Assembly (NCBI GenBank): GCA_027310235.1
Contig: DAIDBF010000005.1
Span: 1-25,311 of the forward strand
Length of the DNA stretch: 25,311 nucleotides
From: a bacterium
GTDB taxonomy: Bacteria; Patescibacteriota; Minisyncoccia; UBA6257; GWB1-50-10
Direction of reading: 5' to 3'
Within the stretch, counting starts at the first letter, position 1; every line of letters begins with the position of its first letter. Below the pieces are notes generated by a model. That model had not been told where the DNA came from. It searched no databases and was given only the letters and a program-made list of their open reading frames with translations. Position numbers and translations under genes: made by a program. Positions 21,769 to 25,311 of this stretch are shown here, in pieces.

Positions 21769-22140
21769 ATGATTCAAGAACGTTCCATTTTGAAAGTTGC
21801 AGATAATAGCGGAGCCAAGATAGTCCGCTGTTTCAGGGTTTTAGGAGGAGGAAGAAAGCGCTACGCCGAGGTGGGCGAGATCATTATTGCCTCGGTGCAG
21901 GTCGCTGAACCAAGAAAGCAGATAAAGAAGAAGGATATCGTACGCGCGCTTGTCGTGCGTCAGAGAAAGCCGATTCGCCGATCTGATGGGTCTTATGTCC
22001 GTTTCGGCGACAATGCTGTAGTCATTATCGACAAGGATAAAAAAGAACCGAAAGCGACCCGCATCTTCGGTCCGATCCCCCGGGAAATAAAAGCGCTCGG
22101 GTATGACGCAATAACCTCGCTTGCGGAAGAACTGGTATAA
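21769..22140 (+). CDS. rplN: 50S ribosomal protein uL14
   Basis: A 123-residue protein: MIQERSILKVADNSGAKIVR, CFRVLGGGRKRYAEVGEIII, VRALVVRQRKPIRRSDGSYV and FGPIPREIKALGYDAITSLA are standard uL14. It sits at the subunit interface and binds the silencing factor RsfS. It starts ATGATT and has no element. It ends 4 bases before the rplX element's duplicated start. Confidence 0.98.
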   Translation: MIQERSILKVADNSGAKIVRCFRVLGGGRKRYAEVGEIIIASVQVAEPRKQIKKKDIVRALVVRQRKPIRRSDGSYVRFGDNAVVIIDKDKKEPKATRIFGPIPREIKALGYDAITSLAEELV

Positions 22141-22149
22141 CAACATGAA

Positions 22150-22274
22150 TCCCGCACCTTTAGAGGACTGTGGGAACGAAAGACAAGAGAAATATGAACT
22201 ACAAGAACAACGTCGCAAAAATAAATAATAGAGTATTCCGCTTCGTAAGAAGCGTGGTCCTCTAAAAGTGCGGG
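22150..22274 (+). repeat. Family A1 palindromic element at the rplX start codon
   Basis: Same arms as the rpsQ copy (22150-22168 and 22257-22274) and nearly the same 88-nt loop. Here both flanks are ATGAA (22145-22149 and 22275-22279), while the rpsQ copy has ATGAG on both sides. The flank therefore follows the host gene, as expected of a target-site duplication. Confidence 0.9.
22194..22265 (+). CDS. Small leader ORF in the rplX element
   Basis: Encodes the same 23 residues as the rpsQ leader ORF (MNYKNNVAKI to FVRSVVL) and stops 9 bases before the rplX ATG. The duplicated ATG at 22145 opens a 27-codon frame in another register that overlaps it and stops at 22228. Confidence 0.5.
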   Translation: MNYKNNVAKINNRVFRFVRSVVL

Positions 22275-22580
22275 ATGAAGTTAAAAAAAGGAGATACAGT
22301 GAAGTTTTTGGCGGGCAAGGATCACGGGAAAACCGGGAAGGTACTTCACGTCGACAGCAAGGCGGGAATGGTTACCGTCGATGGATTACACATGTTTAAA
22401 AAACACGTACGGCCCAAGCGACAGGGGGAAAAAGGAGAAGTGGTATCGCTGTCGAGGCCGGTCAATGTTTCGAACGTGATGCTCGTGTGCCCTTCCTGCC
22501 ATAAGGCGACGAGAGTCGGCCATTCGATCTCGAATGACAAGAAGAGTCGCATATGCAAAAAATGCAACGCATCATTATGA
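22275..22580 (+). CDS. rplX: 50S ribosomal protein uL24
   Basis: A 101-residue protein. The KOW motif is at the start (MKLKKGDTVKFLAGKDHGKT, GKVLHVDSKAGMVTVDGLHM), then KKHVRPKRQGEKG, then a C-terminal zinc-finger-like part with CPSC and CKKC pairs. It starts assembly of the large subunit. The stop overlaps rplE as ATGA (22577-22580). Confidence 0.96.
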   Translation: MKLKKGDTVKFLAGKDHGKTGKVLHVDSKAGMVTVDGLHMFKKHVRPKRQGEKGEVVSLSRPVNVSNVMLVCPSCHKATRVGHSISNDKKSRICKKCNASL

Positions 22581-23068
22581 CGGAGACGAAACAACAAATT
22601 CAGATGATAGAGAAGATCGTGGTGAATACGGGACTGGGCAGGATCAGCCAGCAGGCGCAGTTTGAGGATAAGATACTTCCCGAACTGGAGAAGGAGTTTG
22701 CGACTATTACGGGACAGAAAGCTTCCCGCCGACAGGCGAAAAAATCGATTGCCGGATTCAAAACCCGCGCGGGACAGATTATCGGACTTACGGTAACGCT
22801 TCGCGGATCACGTATGAAGGATTTTTTCGATCGGTTGGTGAATTTGGTGCTTCCCCGCGTGAAAGATTTTCGTGGACTGCCCGAAACGAATGTCGATCAG
22901 AACGGAAATTTGAATATCGGACTCAAGGAACAGAACGTATTCCCCGAAATCGATGTTGAAAAATCGAAGGTGTCATTCGGCATACAGGTTACCGTCGTTC
23001 CGAAAAAGAAGGAAAGAAAGACTGCAATTGATTTTTATCGTCGTTATGGAGTACCATTGAAGAAATAA
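22577..23068 (+). CDS. rplE: 50S ribosomal protein uL5
   Basis: I take the ATG at 22577 (MTETKQQ), overlapping the rplX stop as ATGA; a longer frame from 22553 would overlap rplX by 28 bases. The 163 residues contain IEKIVVNTGLGRIS, TGQKASRRQAKKSIAGFKTR, GLTVTLRGSRMKDFFDRLVN and LPRVKDFRGL, all typical. It binds 5S rRNA. It is somewhat shorter than the usual 178-180. rpsN follows after 1 base. Confidence 0.95.
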   Translation: MTETKQQIQMIEKIVVNTGLGRISQQAQFEDKILPELEKEFATITGQKASRRQAKKSIAGFKTRAGQIIGLTVTLRGSRMKDFFDRLVNLVLPRVKDFRGLPETNVDQNGNLNIGLKEQNVFPEIDVEKSKVSFGIQVTVVPKKKERKTAIDFYRRYGVPLKK

Positions 23069-23069
23069 C

Positions 23070-23255
23070 ATGGCAAAGAAGTCGGTCATCGCAAGATCAA
23101 AAAAGAAACCGAAATTCAGCACCAGAGCAGTTCTCCGGTGTTTTCGTTGTGGTAGGAAGCGCGGCTATATGCGCGACTTCAATCTTTGCCGCATCTGTTT
23201 TCGCGAACTCGCAAGCCGCGGAGAAATTCCGGGAGTGAAAAAAGCAAGCTGGTAA
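23070..23255 (+). CDS. rpsN: 30S ribosomal protein uS14, zinc-binding (type Z)
   Basis: A 61-residue protein with CFRCGRKRGYMRDFNLCRIC, two CxxC pairs that make the zinc site of the short uS14 form, and the end FRELASRGEIPGVKKASW. It is a late-assembling 30S head protein. It is coupled closely to rplE. The rpsH element's duplicated start codon follows 1 base after the stop. Confidence 0.97.
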   Translation: MAKKSVIARSKKKPKFSTRAVLRCFRCGRKRGYMRDFNLCRICFRELASRGEIPGVKKASW

Positions 23256-23256
23256 C

Positions 23257-23292
23257 ATGAGTCCCGTTAGAAATCGCGATCGCAATTTCTAG
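23257..23292 (+). CDS. First leader ORF in the rpsH element
   Basis: The duplicated start codon opens an 11-residue frame (MSPVRNRDRNF) that stops with TAG 6 bases before the second leader ORF. It is the clearest case of a possible stop-start relay across an element. Confidence 0.35.
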   Translation: MSPVRNRDRNF

Positions 23293-23377
23293 GGAAACAT
23301 GATATACAAAGACAAAACAATGAGTCAAAATCACAAACATAATCAAGATTGCCTGATCGCGATCTATTTCTAACGGG
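23262..23377 (+). repeat. Family A2 palindromic element at the rpsH start codon
   Basis: Outer arms TCCCGTTAGAAAT (23262-23274) and ATTTCTAACGGG (23366-23377), and inner complementary CGCGATC/GATCGCG. ATGAG flanks both sides (23257-23261 and 23378-23382, the real start). It shares the outer arms with the rpmC and rplR copies but has a different inner stem. Confidence 0.85.
23299..23373 (+). CDS. Second leader ORF in the rpsH element
   Basis: A 24-residue frame, starting MIYKDKTMSQ and ending LIAIYF, stops with TAA 4 bases before the rpsH ATG. It has the same length, stop position and final Tyr-Phe as the ORFs in the rpmC and rplR elements, though the middle is unrelated. Confidence 0.5.
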   Translation: MIYKDKTMSQNHKHNQDCLIAIYF

Positions 23378-23752
23378 ATGAGTTATACCGATTTCGTCAT
23401 AAAAATCAAAAATGCGAAGATCGCGGGAAAGCCGATTGTGAAAACGGACGCCACGAAAATGAGTAGGGCGATCGCCGAGCTTCTTGCCGCGCGCGGTTTC
23501 GTGAAGGGCGTGGAGGTAAAAGGAAAAGGAGTGAAGAAATACCTCGAAATTGATTTGGAAGGAAAGAAGCAAATGCACGCCGTAAAGTTTCTGAGCACTT
23601 CGTCCCGTCATCGTTATGCCGGTTACAAGGATTTCAAGAAAGTGAAGAACGGTTTCGGGATGCTCGTCGTCTCGACGCCCAAGGGGATCATGACCGGGGA
23701 AAGCGCGAGGAAAGAAAAAGTCGGAGGAGAGCTGTTGTCCGAAATCTGGTAA
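23378..23752 (+). CDS. rpsH: 30S ribosomal protein uS8
   Basis: A 124-residue protein: MSYTDFVIKIKNAKIAGKPI, VKGVEVKGKGVKKYLEIDL and the C-terminal GFGMLVVSTPKGIMTGESAR with the conserved STxxGxMT-type turn. It binds helix 21 of 16S rRNA; in E. coli it also represses the spc operon. The start is the second ATGAG at the element edge. Confidence 0.97.
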   Translation: MSYTDFVIKIKNAKIAGKPIVKTDATKMSRAIAELLAARGFVKGVEVKGKGVKKYLEIDLEGKKQMHAVKFLSTSSRHRYAGYKDFKKVKNGFGMLVVSTPKGIMTGESARKEKVGGELLSEIW

Positions 23753-23763
23753 CATCACATGAG

Positions 23764-23887
23764 TCCCGCACCTTTAGAGGATTAGGGAAAGATAAAACAA
23801 AAGATTATGAAAAACTATAAAAATGTCGCAGATAAAAATAAAAGAGAATCGTGCTTCGCAAGAAGCGTGATCCTCTAAAAGTGCGGG
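23764..23887 (+). repeat. Family A1 palindromic element at the rplF start codon
   Basis: Arms TCCCGCACCTTTAGAGGAT (23764-23782) and ATCCTCTAAAAGTGCGGG (23870-23887). The innermost pair is T-A here and C-G in the other A1 copies, a compensatory change. ATGAG flanks both sides (23759-23763 and 23888-23892). The side hairpin is GCTTC-GCAA-GAAGC (23853-23866), still a GNRA loop. Confidence 0.9.
23807..23878 (+). CDS. Small leader ORF in the rplF element
   Basis: A 23-residue frame, starting MKNYKNVADK and ending CFARSVIL, with TAA 9 bases before the rplF ATG. It is the most divergent A1 loop yet keeps start, length and stop. The duplicated ATG at 23759 gives only MSPAPLED before a TAG 21 bases upstream. 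Confidence 0.5.
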   Translation: MKNYKNVADKNKRESCFARSVIL

Positions 23888-24442
23888 ATGAGTAAGATCG
23901 GGAAAATGCCAATAACCATACCGGTGGGAGTTACCGTTACGATCGACGGAGGTTCCATTTTTATAAAAAGCTCGAAGGGAGAGCTCTCGGTTCCTCTTCT
24001 TCAGGGTATCAAGGCATCCATTGAAGGGACGACGCTTTCATTCGAACCGCAAAGCACCTCGAAACAAGCGAGAAGCAACTGGGGAACTCAGCGTGCGCTC
24101 GTTCAAAATGCCGTAGAAGGACTTACAAAAGAGTTCGAGAAAGGACTGATCCTTGAAGGAGTGGGATTCCGTATTATGAAAGAAGGGGAGGGACTTACGT
24201 TAAATCTCGGATTTTCTCATCCGGTAAAATACGAACCGCCGAAGGGCATCACGTTCGAGGTGGAAAAAAACTCGCGACTTAAGATAAAAGGGATTGATAA
24301 GGCATTAGTGGGCCAGGTTGCCGCGAAGATCCGAGCGCTCAAAAAACCAGAACCCTATAAAGGAAAGGGATTCAGATATGATAATGAAGTATTGCGAAGG
24401 AAAGTCGGAAAGAAAGCGGGCGCGGGAAGTTCCGCCTCCTAA
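23888..24442 (+). CDS. rplF: 50S ribosomal protein uL6
   Basis: A 184-residue protein with the typical double domain: MSKIGKMPITIPVGVTVTID, FIKSSKGELSVPLLQ, then LILEGVGFRIMKEG, LNLGFSHPVKYEPPKGI and the signature KKPEPYKGKGFRYDNEVLRR. It sits near the GTPase centre. The start is the second ATGAG at the element edge. The next element follows 13 bases after the stop. Confidence 0.97.
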   Translation: MSKIGKMPITIPVGVTVTIDGGSIFIKSSKGELSVPLLQGIKASIEGTTLSFEPQSTSKQARSNWGTQRALVQNAVEGLTKEFEKGLILEGVGFRIMKEGEGLTLNLGFSHPVKYEPPKGITFEVEKNSRLKIKGIDKALVGQVAAKIRALKKPEPYKGKGFRYDNEVLRRKVGKKAGAGSSAS

Positions 24443-24455
24443 TGCACTCCATTCA

Positions 24456-24559
24456 TCCCGTTAGAAATAAACAGACAACCATGAATACTATCAACCGAAC
24501 AATTGTAAACAACAAATCATCGAGAAGTCGGATGAGATTTTTAGTTTATTTCTAACGGG
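24456..24559 (+). repeat. Family A2 palindromic element at the rplR start codon
   Basis: The arms form a perfect 21-bp stem from 24452-24472 and 24544-24564, TCCCGTTAGAAATAAAC with TTCA in front, so the rplR start codon (24560-24562) is fully paired. The left flank is the reverse complement TTCAT rather than a direct copy of ATGAA. Arms and loop length match the rpmC copy. Confidence 0.88.
24481..24555 (+). CDS. Small leader ORF in the rplR element
   Basis: A 24-residue frame, starting MNTINRTIVN and ending MRFLVYF, with TAA 4 bases before the rplR ATG. It aligns without gaps to the ORF in the rpmC element. Confidence 0.5.
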   Translation: MNTINRTIVNNKSSRSRMRFLVYF

Positions 24560-24922
24560 ATGAAAAAATCCAAACAACTCAACACGAAAAGAGAATCGAG
24601 AAAAAGAAGGGTTCGCGCGAGAATTGCGGGGACCGCGGAGAAACCGCGCCTTTCCGTGCATCGAAGCAACACCCATATTTACGCCCAGCTTATCGACGAT
24701 GCAAAGCGTAAGACGATCGTTTCCGCATCTTCTCTCGAGATTCGACAGGGAACGAAGAAGATCGTGAAATCGGAGATTGCAAAACTGGTTGGTGCGGAAC
24801 TCGCAAAAAAAGGAAAAGCGGCCGGAATCAAAACCGCCGTGTTCGATCGCGGAAGTTACCGTTATCACGGTCGGGTGAAGGCGCTCGCGGAAGCGGCGCG
24901 CGAAGGAGGAATTCATTTTTAA
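24560..24922 (+). CDS. rplR: 50S ribosomal protein uL18
   Basis: A 120-residue protein: KRESRKRRVRARIAGTAEKP, RLSVHRSNTHIYAQLIDDAK, VGAELAKKGKAAGIKTAVFD and the end RGSYRYHGRVKALAEAAREG. It binds 5S rRNA with uL5. The start codon is paired in a 21-bp stem. rpsE follows after 6 bases (AACAAC-type spacer), with no element. Confidence 0.97.
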   Translation: MKKSKQLNTKRESRKRRVRARIAGTAEKPRLSVHRSNTHIYAQLIDDAKRKTIVSASSLEIRQGTKKIVKSEIAKLVGAELAKKGKAAGIKTAVFDRGSYRYHGRVKALAEAAREGGIHF

Positions 24923-24928
24923 AACAAC

Positions 24929-25311
24929 ATGGAACGACAACCACGCCCGATGCGGGCGAAAAAAAGCGAATTTCAGGACAAGGCACTCGAGATACGAAGA
25001 GTGACAAGAGTTGTTGCAGGCGGAAAGCGTTTCAGCTTCCGTGCGACAGTCGTGGTGGGCGATATGAAAGGGAGAGTAGGCGTCGGAATTGCGAAAGGAC
25101 TGGATGTTGCGGCCGCGGTTGAGAAAGCGAAACGTCAGGCTCAGAAAGATCTCATACACGTTCCTTTGAAGGATCAGCGCACGATTCCGCATGACGTCGA
25201 AGCGAAATACAGTGCCGCGAAGATCAGGATCAAGCCGGCGCGGAAAAATCACGGCCTTATCGCGGGCGGTGCTTCTCGCGTCGTGTTGGAACTCGCGGGA
25301 GTGAAGGATGT
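24929..25311 (+). CDS. rpsE: 30S ribosomal protein uS5 (partial, cut by window end)
   Basis: The first 127 codons are visible. FQDKALEIRRVTRVVAGGKR and FSFRATVVVGDMKGRVGVGI form the double-stranded-RNA-binding N-terminal domain. GKGLDVAAAVEKAKRQAQKD-like and ARKNHGLIAGGASRVVLELA lead into the C-terminal domain, which is cut off. It helps keep decoding accurate and forms the mRNA entry. The gene starts ATGGAA and has no element. Confidence 0.95.
   Translation, partial: MERQPRPMRAKKSEFQDKALEIRRVTRVVAGGKRFSFRATVVVGDMKGRVGVGIAKGLDVAAAVEKAKRQAQKDLIHVPLKDQRTIPHDVEAKYSAAKIRIKPARKNHGLIAGGASRVVLELAGVKD

Noticed and set aside
21220..22218. Long minus-strand frames across the rpsQ and rplX elements with the shared start MRRCSCSSYFS.
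   Set aside because: They are the reverse reading of the repeated element and run into rpmC or rplN coding sequence; no protein features, no start signals, and frame length is not kept in the rpsS and rplF copies.
18967..24564. The repeats as a CRISPR array or as group I/II introns.
   Set aside because: Copies are separated by whole genes and have no spacer structure. At about 93-125 bp they are too short for a group I or II catalytic core. RNA excision would leave the proteins unchanged and cannot be formally excluded without cDNA data.
18965..24565. Autogenous ribosomal-protein binding sites (as for uS8 or uL4 in E. coli) as the explanation for the palindromes.
   Set aside because: The same element stands before genes for unrelated proteins with flanking target duplications, and the structures do not resemble 16S or 23S binding sites that I can recognise. 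Later adoption for regulation remains possible.

Overview
The window looks like a chromosome segment from a small-genome bacterium, most likely of the Candidate Phyla Radiation (Patescibacteria, Parcubacteria-like). The grounds are compact or shortened housekeeping proteins (ATP synthase delta and epsilon, uL3), almost no Shine-Dalgarno sequences in front of genes, very tight spacing (TAACAACATG, ATGA overlaps), a tRNA without encoded CCA, and a standard code with TAA, TAG and TGA stops. The phylum is an inference; no 16S gene is present.

Layout. Bases 1-4645 hold the end of the F1Fo ATP synthase operon (atpF tail, atpH, atpA, atpG, atpD, atpC). A beta-carbonic-anhydrase-like gene (4709-5143) has its own promoter. 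dnaG and rpoD (5232-8219) form a two-gene macromolecular-synthesis operon, followed by a 201-bp imperfect palindrome and an unrecognised small gene (8638-8952) with an unusually strong ribosome binding site. On the minus strand lie a membrane-anchored hypothetical gene, rpmB (bL28) and tRNA-Pro(GGG). A rhomboid-independent M50 site-2-protease-like gene follows at 10077. From 10993 to the end runs the translation block: rpsL-rpsG, fusA, tuf-rpsJ, then rplC-rplD-rplW-rplB-rpsS-rplV-rpsC-rplP-rpmC-rpsQ-rplN-rplX-rplE-rpsN-rpsH-rplF-rplR-rpsE (the last one cut by the window edge).

The striking content is a set of short palindromic elements (58-126 bp) placed exactly at functional sites of essential genes. 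Eight copies sit directly on the start codons of ribosomal genes whose coding sequence begins ATGAA or ATGAG (rplB, rpsS, rpmC, rpsQ, rplX, rpsH, rplF, rplR). Five of them are flanked by a direct duplication of that start codon pentamer. All eight contain a small ORF (18-24 codons) that starts in the loop and stops 9, 4 or -4 bases from the ribosomal start codon. Three copies of a second family sit on the -35 box of the rpsL, tuf and rplC promoters, with TTGAC/TTGAT on both sides. A 58-bp relative lies inside atpA and adds exactly 21 codons in frame. Arms covary between copies, and a small GNRA-capped hairpin is conserved. Behind rpsG, the last 12 codons of S7 plus stop occur twice, 135 bp apart, differing at 11 positions that are all synonymous. 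fusA has a related-looking palindrome in its leader.

I read these as non-autonomous mobile palindromes tolerated, or adapted as cis-regulatory RNA, because the duplicated target or an internal small ORF restores expression. No transposase is encoded in the window. The mechanism and any regulatory role are inference; the coordinates, repeats and reading frames are seen directly.
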